A DNA stretch of 35,681 bases, from contig NZ_JADWYU010000193.1 of the NCBI RefSeq assembly GCF_016786325.1, positions 1 through 35,681 on the forward strand, given 5' to 3'. Every line of letters begins with the position of its first letter. Positions within the stretch are counted from its first letter, which is position 1. The position numbers and the translations under genes were made by a program. Below are positions 1 to 7,082 of this stretch, in pieces. The notes under the pieces were generated by a model, which worked only from the letters and a program-made list of their open reading frames with translations, did not search any database and was not told the origin of the DNA. The DNA is from Frankia nepalensis (GTDB taxonomy: Bacteria; Actinomycetota; Actinomycetes; Frankiales; Frankiaceae).

Positions 1-405
1 CCCAGACCAGCATCCGCAAACTCGTCGACAACAACCGCAACCGCCACCGGTAAGCAAACAGAATCACGCAACACTAGTGGTGGCCCCGGTGCCCGTTCGA
101 CGATTCCGTCGGGCATGCTCAAGGACTATGGTGTCGGCGCGCAATGGTATCCGCCGCTGAACCAGCCGTTGTGCTCCTACTGCCGGACGAACCCGGCCCG
201 CGCTATTGATCACGTGGAGCCCAGGTCCGGTGGTGGAGACCTCACGGACGCGAACACCACCCCTGCCTGCACGTTCTGCAAAAGCTCCAAGCGTGATAGG
301 GTGGTTCCGCTCAATCCACCGTCGAACTACCGAGGGCAGTGGCCGCCTCCGTGGTGGCCGGCCAATATGCAGGCGACAGTGAAAATTCCCAGAGTAATCA
401 AATAG
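1..405 (+). CDS. C-terminal end of an HNH-nuclease polymorphic toxin (5' partial, probably degenerate)
   Basis: The frame is open from the window edge to TAG at 403. The part from about codon 39 (ATG at 115) carries an HNH nuclease fold: CSYC, then IDHVEPRSGGGDL, then an N-x3-C-x2-C stretch (NTTPACTFC) followed by SSKRDR. The Cys pairs would bind structural zinc and the His of DHVEP is the general base. This arrangement is known from C-terminal toxin domains of polymorphic (Rhs/WXG-type) toxins that cut DNA of rivals. Oddity: the residue after the last Cys, normally Asn in the C-N-x-x-K signature, is Lys, which may weaken activity. The last dozen residues are encoded by a tandem repeat that resembles an IS end, so the native C-terminus may be lost. 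The first 110 bases are low-complexity Thr-rich in this frame. Another frame (3-53) ends at TAA and could be the tail of a different gene, so the 5' limit is uncertain. The immunity-like gene follows at 497. Confidence 0.6.
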   Translation, partial: PRPASANSSTTTATATGKQTESRNTSGGPGARSTIPSGMLKDYGVGAQWYPPLNQPLCSYCRTNPARAIDHVEPRSGGGDLTDANTTPACTFCKSSKRDRVVPLNPPSNYRGQWPPPWWPANMQATVKIPRVIK

Positions 406-432
406 GCGAAAATTCCCGGAGCAAGTAAATAG
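381..432. repeat. Tandem 25-bp AT-rich direct repeat, possible IS21-type end remnant
   Basis: Two copies (381-405 and 408-432), starting GAAAATTCCC and ending AAATAG, match at 21 of 25 positions with a 27-bp period. They are strikingly AT-rich for this genome. Short tandem copies containing a GAAAATTCCC-like core are typical of the multiple transposase-binding repeats at IS21-family ends; no transposase remains, so the identity is inferred. The first copy supplies the last codons and stop of the HNH toxin frame. Confidence 0.4.
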
Positions 433-433
433 A

Positions 434-470
434 CGATGTGCGGCGGGTGCCATGCGCCCGCCGCACATCG
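434..470. terminator. Long hairpin after the HNH toxin fragment
   Basis: Arms 434-450 and 454-470 (17 nt, starting CGATGTGCGGCGGG) pair with one mismatch around a 3-nt loop. GTTTCT follows, a weak U-tract. It lies between the toxin stop and the immunity-like start, so it is probably a terminator that separates their transcription. Confidence 0.6.
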
Positions 471-496
471 GTTTCTGACTGGTAGGAGAGGGCGTC

Positions 497-997
497 TTGC
501 AGGTCACGATTGACGGCGTTACCTACGTCAGCCATGAGAATCCCTCGTGGCGGGGCGAGCGGCACCACATGGCGATGGTGGACCTGGCTCCCTTCGATCT
601 TGGCGAGATGCTCGAGCAGCTTTGGTTGCGAGAGGTCGGCGAGGGCAGGCGCTATGAGATCTGCTGTGTCCCGTTCTACGCCTACGGTCTGGCACTGGGC
701 GACGTGGTGGGGCTTGATGAGTCGGATACCGTCGATCGTCTGATCGGAAGGTCGGGTCGTCGTGTTCTTCGGGTGCTCTTCGCCGAGTCCCGACCTGTGG
801 GGGACAGCCGGTCCGCGCTGCGCGGAGCCGTCGACTCCGTTGGGCTCCTGAGTGAATGGAACGGCGAGCGTCAGGTCGCGATCGACGTCCCGGATGTATC
901 GGTGATGCGGCCGGTCTTCGACGCCGTTCAGGAGGAGATCCGCGACGGGACAGCTTTCTGGGAGTGGAGCGACGCCAAAGACTTCAGATCCGCCTGA
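497..997 (+). CDS. DUF4265 protein, probable immunity protein for a polymorphic toxin
   Basis: A 166-residue soluble protein without signal peptide or membrane helix. TTG at 497 is chosen because AGGAGAGGG lies just upstream at the right distance. Residues about 36-70 match the DUF4265 core: an LWLREVGEGRRYEICC segment followed by VPFYAYGLALGDVV. In the family this region reads roughly LW..L..G.Y.I..IPF...G...GDVV. DUF4265 genes often lie directly downstream of toxin modules, and here the gene follows an HNH toxin end by about 90 bases, so an immunity role is inferred from position. The C-terminal half (a predicted ferredoxin-like segment ending AFWEWSDAKDF) is not assigned. If the toxin is defective, this may be a retained orphan immunity gene. 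Confidence 0.7.
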   Translation: MQVTIDGVTYVSHENPSWRGERHHMAMVDLAPFDLGEMLEQLWLREVGEGRRYEICCVPFYAYGLALGDVVGLDESDTVDRLIGRSGRRVLRVLFAESRPVGDSRSALRGAVDSVGLLSEWNGERQVAIDVPDVSVMRPVFDAVQEEIRDGTAFWEWSDAKDFRSA

Positions 998-1062
998 GCC
1001 GAGGCCCGAATCCGGAAGGTGATCGCGAGCGAGTTCGGGGTCGGCAGCGCAGAGATAATTCA

Positions 1063-1350
1063 TCGTGGGCCCGGGCGCCGGGTGAGGCGTTCGGGGCCGC
1101 GAAGGCCTGGGGATAGAGGGCGTCGCGTAGCCGTCTGTTGCCGGCGCCGCGGACGAGGACCATCCGACGGGTGCCGGAGGCGCGGGTGATCGGGGCGGCG
1201 CCGGCTTAGTTCTTGCGGGCCTTCGGGGCGGCGTGGTGGTGCGGGTTGTCTCCGGACTCGGCGAGCACCCGGGCGGCGAGGATTAGTCCCGGCCGTGGCT
1301 GGGACCGGTCGACCCCGGTGATGCCGTTCCTGAACGTGATCCAGCGACTG
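1063..1350 (-). pseudogene. IS110/IS116/IS902-family transposase, C-terminal remnant
   Basis: Read on the minus strand, the sequence encodes GITGVDRSQPRPGLILAARV, then LAESGDN, a stop (TAA) after KARKN, and then AGAAPITRASGTRR, MVLVRGAGNRRLRDALY and PQAFAAPNASPGARA. This is the conserved C-terminal domain of IS110-type transposases, in which the stop position normally carries Tyr (KxYAGxAPIT). No N-terminal RuvC-like DEDD domain remains nearby and no element ends are visible. It is a dead fragment, mutated by a single nonsense change and truncated at both ends. Confidence 0.8.
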
Positions 1351-1398
1351 GACTTCTGATGGCTCATGGTTCTGGGCGGCTCGGGAGCGAGGGTGGAA

Positions 1399-1617
1399 AT
1401 GGCGAGTGACGGCCGCTACGGCGATGCAGTACCGCAGATTCGCGATCATCTGGAGCGATACCAGAGGGCTCTTGACGGAGTCAAGTTTTCGCACCGTGGC
1501 CGTCCGATCGATGAAGTGCGGCGGGCTCTTGCATCAGCATTTCAGGCTGAAGGCATTGAAGTGTGGAAAGAAGTTGCTGAGGACGCGGTTCGGCTAATCT
1601 CCGAGGATCGGGAGTAG
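1399..1617 (+). CDS. Small hypothetical protein (72 aa)
   Basis: The ATG at 1399 follows GAGGGTGGAA, an acceptable ribosome binding site. The product is a charged, mainly helical 72-residue protein containing YQRALDGVKFSHRGRP, DEVRRALASAFQAEGIE and VWKEVAEDAVRLISEDRE. Composition and codon use look coding. I do not recognise the family. Its size and its place among toxin and immunity remnants would suit an accessory or immunity-type gene, but nothing in the sequence proves this. An upstream GTG at 1366 would add 11 residues. Confidence 0.5.
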   Translation: MASDGRYGDAVPQIRDHLERYQRALDGVKFSHRGRPIDEVRRALASAFQAEGIEVWKEVAEDAVRLISEDRE

Positions 1618-1690
1618 GGGTTTCTGTCTCGGATGGCTGCATGAGGGCGGGCGACGCAGCCCGAGTTTTCGTCACCGTTGCCGTCATGGC

Positions 1691-1727
1691 GAGAGGGCGT
1701 TTGGAGGATTCCTCCAAACGCCCTCTC
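1691..1727. terminator. 37-nt perfect palindromic hairpin
   Basis: Arms starting GAGAGGGCGTTTGGAGG pair perfectly over 17 bp around ATT. There is no T-tract on either side, so it is either a bidirectional terminator for the small gene ending at 1617 or an isolated palindromic element. A run of nine T lies further on at about 1781. Otherwise 1618-1805 holds no gene I can support. Confidence 0.45.
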
Positions 1728-1805
1728 AGAATCCCGTGCCGGGAGGCTGGGCTGGGTCGGCCCCGGAGGTTGAGCTGGGTTTTTTTTTGGGTCTGTCGCC
1801 GCTGA

Positions 1806-2036
1806 TGGTCCGGTGGTGGGTTCATCTCGGGGTGGTATGGCATCTGGGTGACAGTCTCGAGGCGACGGAGGATAAGACAGGGGCCGCATGACCGCAACCT
1901 CAATAACTGTGTGACGTTCTGCGCGAGGATCCTCGAAGCCGGAGGATATAAGACGCCGGTCTCGAAATCACAAGAGATCGCGAGCTGGCTCCTGGAAACG
2001 AGCTTCAAGCGACGAACCGCAAACGACCCTGACTAG
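1806..2036 (+). pseudogene. Fragment of a Cys/His (papain-like or NlpC-like) domain, possible toxin C-terminus
   Basis: The frame is open from 1806 and could start at GTG 1848. It contains HDRNLNNCVTFCARILEAGG, followed by YKTPVSKSQEIASWLLETSF and a short basic tail. An Asn-Asn-Cys preceded by His and followed by an amphipathic helix resembles the N-C-x2-F motif of permuted papain-fold domains, which occur at the C-termini of secreted toxins and peptidases. It is too short to be a whole domain, so I treat it as a remnant. IS630 inserted at the TA of its stop codon: without the element the sequence would still read GAC-TAG, so the insertion did not change the product. Function is inferred with low confidence. 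Confidence 0.4.
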
Positions 2037-3303
2037 TGCGCTGTCCACGAAGGTTGGCCGGTTTGGTTAGGCGGCGTGGGTGCGGGGGCGTCCCCAGCGT
2101 TGTTGGCGTTCGGCGCGGACGCGGGCGCGTTCGCGGCGTTGGGCGGCCAGGACGGTGGGGTGGCGGGCGTTGGCGTTGCGCCAGCGTAGGTAGGCCTGCA
2201 GTTTCCGGGCGAGGACGGGGTGGTTGGGGTGGTTGGAGTTGCCCATGACGAAGCTGCGCAGCGGGCCGAACTGGGCCTCGATCGGGTTCGCCCAGGAGGC
2301 GTGGGTCGGGGTGAAGCACAGCTCGACACGGTTGCGTGCCGCCCATTTGCGGATCTTTGGGGTCTTGTTCGCGGACAGGTTGTCCAGGACCACGTAGATC
2401 GGGGCGCTGTCCGGGCGGGTGGCGCGGATCGTGCGCAGGGCGGCGAGGGTGTTCTGGCCGCTCTTGCGCCGGCGGACCACGCCGAACAGTTGGTCGTCGC
2501 CGAGGGAGTAGCAGCCGTGGAAGTAGCGGACGCCGTGGGTGCGGGTGTAGGTCGCCGGCAGCCGCCACGGCCGGGTTCGCGGGGCCCAGCCGACCCCGTG
2601 GGTCGGCCGGATCGACAGGGGGCCGAACTGGTCGAAGGCGAAGCAGCGGTTCGGAAACGTGCTGGTCACGTACTCGATCCGGTCGAGCTTGGCTTCCTTG
2701 TCGGGGTCGGTGGACTCCTTCCAGGTCCGGGTCCGCTGGAACGAGATCCCGTGGGCGTGCAGCAGCTGGCGCAGCCGTTCCCGGCCGACCGTGACCGTGT
2801 GGTCGGGGTTGTCGGCGAGATAGGCGGACAGTTTGCGCAGGCTCCAGTGCGTGAACGGCCGCCCGAGCTTCGCGGGGCGGGTCCGGGCCGTCGTGAGCAG
2901 GAACTGCTCGTCCTCAACGCTGATCAGGCGGGGACGGCCTCCCGCCCACCGAGGGTCCAGGCAGGCCAGCCCGATCTCGTTGAACCGGTGGATCACGTCG
3001 CGGACCGTGTCCTCGTCCGCGGCCACCAACCTCGCGATCGCCGGCACCGGTGTCCCGGACGCCGACGCCATGATGATCGTCGCCCGGCGGACCCGGACCG
3101 ACGAGTGCGTCCCTCGCCGCACAATCGCCTGCAGGCGGCGGCCTTCCTCGTCGGTCAGCCGCCGCGCCCTCACGGGCTCCGCCACCCGCCACCTCCCAGT
3201 ACCGGACAGACAACGCCAGTACCGACAGTGCACACCAGGCCGGCCGATCAGCGACAGCCCGCCCGGCGTTTCCTACACCGGTGAACGTTCGTGGTCAGCG
3301 CAC
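2036..3303 (-). mobile_element. Intact IS630-family insertion sequence (1268 bp)
   Basis: Terminal inverted repeats of 16 bp, GTGCGCTGTCCACGAA at 2036 and its complement with one mismatch ending at 3303, enclose one transposase gene on the minus strand. TA dinucleotides flank both ends (2034-2035 and 3304-3305), the target duplication of IS630/Tc1-mariner elements. Intact ends and reading frame suggest a recent insertion. Confidence 0.9.
2067..3185 (-). CDS. IS630-family DDE transposase
   Basis: A 372-residue transposase of normal family length. N-terminal residues about 8-75 form a helix-turn-helix region (LTDEEGRRLQAIVRRG; IARLVAADEDTVRDVIHRFN) that binds the element ends. A second winged-helix segment lies near residues 100-150. 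The catalytic triad is visible: Asp185 (CFAFDQFG), Asp268 (VVLDNLSANKT) and Glu303 (SWANPIEAQF), giving the D-x34-E spacing of IS630. I chose GTG at 3185 because GGGAGG precedes it; an upstream ATG at 3233 would add 16 Arg/Trp-rich residues with no clear binding site. The frame is complete, so the element may be active. Confidence 0.88.
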   Translation of the reverse strand: MAEPVRARRLTDEEGRRLQAIVRRGTHSSVRVRRATIIMASASGTPVPAIARLVAADEDTVRDVIHRFNEIGLACLDPRWAGGRPRLISVEDEQFLLTTARTRPAKLGRPFTHWSLRKLSAYLADNPDHTVTVGRERLRQLLHAHGISFQRTRTWKESTDPDKEAKLDRIEYVTSTFPNRCFAFDQFGPLSIRPTHGVGWAPRTRPWRLPATYTRTHGVRYFHGCYSLGDDQLFGVVRRRKSGQNTLAALRTIRATRPDSAPIYVVLDNLSANKTPKIRKWAARNRVELCFTPTHASWANPIEAQFGPLRSFVMGNSNHPNHPVLARKLQAYLRWRNANARHPTVLAAQRRERARVRAERQQRWGRPRTHAA

Positions 3304-3434
3304 TAGGTAGGCACTCAAAACGATCTGACAGTGGCTGGGATTCGAGATTTATTGGAATCGGTCGGGCGGTGCATCGCGAGGATGCGGAGATTGCGCCCGT
3401 CGTTTCTCGGCGGTTGCGATACGGAGAAGGGAAG

Positions 3435-4184
3435 ATGGCTGGATACCCGGGCTTCGCCGTGATACTAGAACGGTTAATGGGCCGCCGGGAAATCGGTATG
3501 GGCGAGCTTTCTGAGCGGATGAGAATCCCCGAGGACGAACTACTGACAACATTGCGTGAACCGCCACCGAGTCCAGCGTTCCTTCGACGGCTTGCGCCTG
3601 TTCTCGGCCTGCGCACCGCAGATCTTTTCGCAATTGCGGACGTGCCTGTACCGAACGAGCTCGCGGTACTGGATGTTCGGGCTAGTCGGCACGTCCTTGG
3701 CGTTGTTTGGCCTGCTGTACAGCTGTCGTCATCGCGCAGAGGTGAACTACGTCGGCGGGTCGCCACCCTGCCGCAGCGGGATCGCGTCCAACCGGCTCCG
3801 CTCCCACAGCCATTTGAACAATATCCGTCGGGACCCGGTGCCGTGCTCATGCAAATGCTCGCCAACCGCAACCTGAAAAGATCCGACGCGGCACGTGTAT
3901 TTGCCTTGCTGACTCCCATGTATCTATCGGCCACTGTTTATGCCTCGATTGGACATGGCCGGAAGGATCTGACGGTCGATCTGTTGGCTGGCTTCGCAGC
4001 CGTGCTGGGCGTTCATCTCGGCGATCTTGCGGCCGTCGCCGGCCTTGAGCCGCTCGACGAGGAGCTGTTGCCGGACCAGAAACCGATGGACATCGCTGAG
4101 CTGATCTGGGACCTTCGCCGCCTGACGGTAGATCAGGTACTGGAGATTCGTAGAGAAGCAGAGAGCCTGATGGAATATGATTGA
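3435..4184 (+). CDS. Double helix-turn-helix (XRE-like) regulator, family copy 1
   Basis: A 249-residue protein. ATG at 3435 follows GGAGAAGGGA. Residues about 5-60 form an XRE/Cro-type HTH (FAVILERLMGRREIGMGELS, then ERMRIPEDELLTTL). Residues about 65-75 hold the family signature LRRLAPVLGLRTADLFAIA. A second HTH-like domain spans about 135-205 (YPSGPGAVLMQMLANRNL; LLAGFAAVLGVHLGDLAAVA). The C-terminus is a helix, AELIWDLRRLTVDQV. Two full-length relatives lie at 7828 and 8804 and two remnants at 4221 and 7076. Proteins of this layout are common in Frankia and Streptomyces; targets are unknown. Being next to immunity-like genes suggests a role in controlling the array, but this is inference. 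It lies just past the IS630 right end, which may have displaced its promoter. Confidence 0.75.
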   Translation: MAGYPGFAVILERLMGRREIGMGELSERMRIPEDELLTTLREPPPSPAFLRRLAPVLGLRTADLFAIADVPVPNELAVLDVRASRHVLGVVWPAVQLSSSRRGELRRRVATLPQRDRVQPAPLPQPFEQYPSGPGAVLMQMLANRNLKRSDAARVFALLTPMYLSATVYASIGHGRKDLTVDLLAGFAAVLGVHLGDLAAVAGLEPLDEELLPDQKPMDIAELIWDLRRLTVDQVLEIRREAESLMEYD

Positions 4185-4220
4185 GGCCTTTCTGTGCGCC
4201 CAGCGGACTGGAGATCATCC

Positions 4221-4440
4221 GAACCGGCGGTACCCACCGGGCGCAGGCGCGATCCTCATGCGCATGCTCGAGAACCGGAACCTGGATTGGGGAAATACGG
4301 CGGAAGTGCTCGCCTGACTGACCCCTATCTACCTCTCCGGGTCCACGATCGGGCGGGCAGGACACGGCCTTAGAGATCTTGCTCCTGACCTGCTGGCGGG
4401 TTTCGCGACCGTCGTCGGCGTCGAGTTCGACGACCTGTAG
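4221..4440 (+). pseudogene. Remnant of a double-HTH regulator (C-terminal domain, family copy 2)
   Basis: In frame the sequence reads RRYPPGAGAILMRMLENRNL, DWGNTAEVLA, then TGA where relatives have Arg or Trp, then LTPIYLSGSTIGRAGHGL and DLLAGFATVVGVEFDDL, ending at TAG. This matches residues about 145-215 of the proteins at 7828 and 8804. The N-terminal domain and the C-terminal helix are missing. Only 10 bases separate it from the IS701 element, but the nonsense codons were already inside it, so decay did not need the insertion. Confidence 0.85.
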
Positions 4441-4450
4441 GCGTAACTAT

Positions 4451-5961
4451 CGGTGGTTTGTTGTGATCGGTAGTTCTTCTGTGTGGCTAGGGTGGTAGGT
4501 AGAGGCGGAGCCGGTGCCCGGCGGCGAGCCTGTCGATCAGCTCGTGCAGTGGGGTGGGAATCGGGGTGGCCGTCTGGGCCTGCCAGATCTGTAGGAGGAA
4601 TAGCAGCGGGGTCAGGCAGGCGCGGATCTGGCGGAGGCTGGCCGGCCAGGATGGCGGCGGGGCTTGGCCGGGGCTGCCGCCGGGCGGGGTGGCTGGTGGG
4701 GAGCTGTCGTGCCAGCACAGGCTGAACGCGCAGTTCACCAGGGTCCAGTGCCGCTGGATGGCGGCGGCGGAGCGGACCTGGAAATCGGCCCAGCCGAGTT
4801 CGTGCTTGACGTGCTTGTAATCCTGTTCGACCCAGCCGCGCGGCCCGTAGAGGCGGACGATCTCGCTGTGGGCGGCGGCGGGGAACGGGCTGCGCCCGCT
4901 GGCGGGCAGGCCGGGATGGGCCAGGTTGGTGGCCAGGTACCAGGTGCTGGTCGCGGGCAGGGTGGCCGGGTCGGTGGTGGCCACGACCAGGCGCAGCGGC
5001 CCGCCGATCCGGTAGGGGCCGGCGCGGCAGTCGGTGGCCCACCAGGTCTCGGTGTGCCCGTCGCGGTAGGTGCGCCGCACGGGCGTCCACTGGCCGGGCC
5101 GCTCAGGACAGTCCCAGACCCGTTCGCGGGCGGCCTGGGCCGGGGTGCGCACCTGGCTGTCCTCGTCGGGGCGAGGCAGTTCCTGGTTCGGTTTGAGCCC
5201 CAGCACGAACGGCAGTCCGGCCCGGCGCGGCTCGGCGACCAGGCCGGGGCTCTCGGACGGCCCGTAGAAACAGTCGGCGACCACAGCGCGAAACGGGATA
5301 CCCGCCGCGCGGGCGTTGTTGACCAGGCCGGCGGCGATCTGCCCCTTGGTCCGAAACGACGAGTCCTCGCGCCCCTCGGGCAGGCAGGGGGCCGGAACAT
5401 ACAGCCGGGTGTGCAGCGGGTGATAGACCCGCTCGTCGGCCCAGGCCGTGGTCACCGCGACCACGCCAGGCCCGATACCTCCGCGGGAGCCGAGATACTG
5501 GCGCGACACCCCCGCGGTGGCATGCCCGCTCTTTCGGTCCCCGGAGTCATCGACGATCAGTACCCCGCCCGGGTGCGGGGCGCCACCCGGCTGCCGAGCA
5601 AGCAGCTCGACCCGCCGGCTGTTGATCTTCTCGTGGTCCCACGGCGACTCCGAAAGGAACCACTGCAGCCGCTGGACCCGCCGGTGCTGGGCGTCCACCA
5701 CCGGCTCCGCCCCGGCCAGGCACGTCAGCGTCTTGTTCCGGTCCCGCGGCGCCAGCAGCCCGACCAGGTACTCCCGGAACCCCTGCCGCTGCGCCCGCGA
5801 CGCGAAAAGGTCATCAAACTGGGACGCGTACACCTCCACCGGCGCCGGAGCCGGCGGGCACGGCAGTCGTGCCGTCATCACACACACCCCCATAACCGTG
5901 GGGCCTCTACTCCTCCTTACTCCCTGTGCCCACTCCGACTACCGATCACAACAAACCACCG
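4451..5961 (-). mobile_element. Intact IS701/IS4-type insertion sequence (1511 bp)
   Basis: Perfect 23-bp terminal inverted repeats begin CGGTGGTTTGTTGTGATC at 4451 and end with the complement at 5961. Direct copies of CTAT at 4447-4450 and 5962-5965 are the 4-bp target duplication, as expected for the IS701 group. The single transposase gene is uninterrupted, so the insertion appears recent. Confidence 0.9.
4487..5893 (-). CDS. IS701-family DDE transposase
   Basis: A 468-residue transposase. The DDE core is visible: Asp in VLIVDDSGDRKSG (near residue 115), Asp in AVVADCFYG (near 210) and Glu in GWVEQDYKHVKHELGW (near 360), typical of the IS4/IS701 DDE group with an inserted beta domain between the second Asp and the Glu. 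The N-terminal part has the FREYLVGLLAPRDRNKT segment seen in this family. ATG at 5893 gives the longest frame; an internal ATG at 5878 (MTARLPCPPAP) is equally possible. The gene fills the element between its inverted repeats. Confidence 0.88.
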   Translation of the reverse strand: MGVCVMTARLPCPPAPAPVEVYASQFDDLFASRAQRQGFREYLVGLLAPRDRNKTLTCLAGAEPVVDAQHRRVQRLQWFLSESPWDHEKINSRRVELLARQPGGAPHPGGVLIVDDSGDRKSGHATAGVSRQYLGSRGGIGPGVVAVTTAWADERVYHPLHTRLYVPAPCLPEGREDSSFRTKGQIAAGLVNNARAAGIPFRAVVADCFYGPSESPGLVAEPRRAGLPFVLGLKPNQELPRPDEDSQVRTPAQAARERVWDCPERPGQWTPVRRTYRDGHTETWWATDCRAGPYRIGGPLRLVVATTDPATLPATSTWYLATNLAHPGLPASGRSPFPAAAHSEIVRLYGPRGWVEQDYKHVKHELGWADFQVRSAAAIQRHWTLVNCAFSLCWHDSSPPATPPGGSPGQAPPPSWPASLRQIRACLTPLLFLLQIWQAQTATPIPTPLHELIDRLAAGHRLRLYLPP

Positions 5962-6084
5962 CTATTCAGGTCTTTGCTTGGCTGCTCCGGGCTCTAGCGG
6001 GTGGGTTGGCTGGGTGTGGCTGGTGTGCGGCCGATGGCGATCGGCCCGTAGGGTTCTGTGAAGCGTTCCCGCTTTTGTAGACAG

Positions 6085-6228
6085 CTATCTAAACTATGCC
6101 CGGAACCCATCGATGTCGGTGAGCGGGTTCTGGCGACCGACTCGGAGACCGGCCGCACCGAACCGCACACCGACACCGACACGATCGTCGGCCATGGCGA
6201 CAAGGATCTCGTCATAGCTGTTCCGTGA
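6085..6228 (+). pseudogene. Fragment of a toxin-associated Hint (intein-like) domain
   Basis: The plus-strand frame ending at TGA 6226 contains PEPIDVGERVLATDSETGRT followed by EPHTDTDTIVGHGDKDLVIA. Pretoxin-Hint domains, which release C-terminal toxins by autoproteolysis, have a closely similar run (IxVGDxVLATDPETGxTEPRxVTxTIVGHGDKxLV). The catalytic N-terminal Cys block is not present before it and the frame stops at once after the conserved part. It is therefore a remnant of a polymorphic toxin gene. The stretch 5966-6084 after the IS701 right end holds nothing else I can support. Confidence 0.65.
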
Positions 6229-6262
6229 GGCCTGGCGGGGTGAGCCGCGTGACTCTGCCCTC

Positions 6263-6664
6263 GTGATCGGTAGCAACATCGTCGGTAACGACGTGGCCGA
6301 GGTCGCCGCACAGTACATGGCCGAGTACGCACGGCTCGAGCTGTGGATGGGTCGCCGCGAGCCGCCCCTGGGTTTTCCGCGGAAGTTCGAGATAGCCCGG
6401 ATCGCAGCTGGGGAAAGGGTGGCGGTCTACGAGGCGTGGACCGCGTTCGAATCCGCGTACCAGGCGTCCGGTAAGAAGGTCGACCAGGTACGTGGCCAGC
6501 GGGAGGAACTGAAAGCGCCCTGCGCGGGGCTGCTGACGTTCTCGTGGGCCTCAGGACCGAATAGCAGTCATCGGCAACGTATACTGCGGAGAGCGGACGC
6601 TCTGGGTCTGGATGGAGAAGATGGAGAGTCGATTTCTTCTGGAACTCTCGTCGAAATCGGCTGA
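6263..6664 (+). CDS. Hypothetical protein (133 aa), unrecognised
   Basis: Starts at GTG 6263; no strong ribosome binding site is visible. The product has a helical N-terminal half (NDVAEVAAQYMAEYARLELW, FEIARIAAGERVAVYEAW, QVRGQREELKAPCAG) that looks like real coding sequence. The last 45 residues are Ser/Gly-rich and overlap the next gene (6612) in another frame, so the native end may have been lost by a frameshift near 6530. I do not recognise the family. It lies between a toxin Hint remnant and immunity-like genes. Confidence 0.4.
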   Translation: MIGSNIVGNDVAEVAAQYMAEYARLELWMGRREPPLGFPRKFEIARIAAGERVAVYEAWTAFESAYQASGKKVDQVRGQREELKAPCAGLLTFSWASGPNSSHRQRILRRADALGLDGEDGESISSGTLVEIG

Positions 6665-7082
6665 ACGCGCTGAGGACCTTGTCGGCCTCCTGGGGAACCT
6701 TGTAGTCAGGCGCGCGCCGGATGACGTTTCTCTCCATGGCCTCCCCGCATGGCTGTCCACCGCCTTCGCGCCCGCATCGACGGATAGCGAGGCGAGTGAA
6801 TGGGTGGCGCTCTGGCGTGCCGCGACACCCGCCGAGAAGGGAGCCCTGGAGGTGAACCATGGGTGGGAATTCGGGGAGTGGATCCACTGGTTCTCCACCC
6901 AGAATGAACTCTGGGAAATTCGCTCGGCCGAGCTCACCGAATCCGGGGGAGTAGAGGTTCTTGTCGAGCACGTAGACGACCCGTTTCCGGTCCAGGCGCT
7001 TGAGTGGCTGGTCGACGTGGCTGGCTACCGAGTGGCCTCGGTGATCGTGTCACGCGAGAGCGGCCCTTTAAACGTCGATTGA
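6612..7082 (+). CDS. Hypothetical acidic protein, possible immunity protein
   Basis: A 156-residue soluble acidic protein beginning MEKMESRFLLELSSKSAER; ATG 6621 is an alternative start. It contains LWRAATPAEKGALEVNHGW, EFGEWIHWFSTQNELWEIRS and AVTESGG-like beta segments ending QALEWLVDVAGYRVASVIVS. Trp and acidic residues are abundant, as in many immunity proteins that mask toxins. No named domain is recognised. It follows the Hint-domain remnant and precedes a double-HTH remnant that overlaps its last codons (from 7076), so its own 3' end may be a recombination junction. The immunity role rests on context only. Confidence 0.55.
   Translation: MEKMESRFLLELSSKSAERAEDLVGLLGNLVVRRAPDDVSLHGLPAWLSTAFAPASTDSEASEWVALWRAATPAEKGALEVNHGWEFGEWIHWFSTQNELWEIRSAELTESGGVEVLVEHVDDPFPVQALEWLVDVAGYRVASVIVSRESGPLNVD

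Noticed and set aside
4664-6061. Long plus-strand open frame opposite the IS701 transposase
   Set aside because: Antisense shadow common in GC-rich DNA; the product is Arg/Gly/Pro-rich without motifs, while the minus strand carries a clear DDE transposase.
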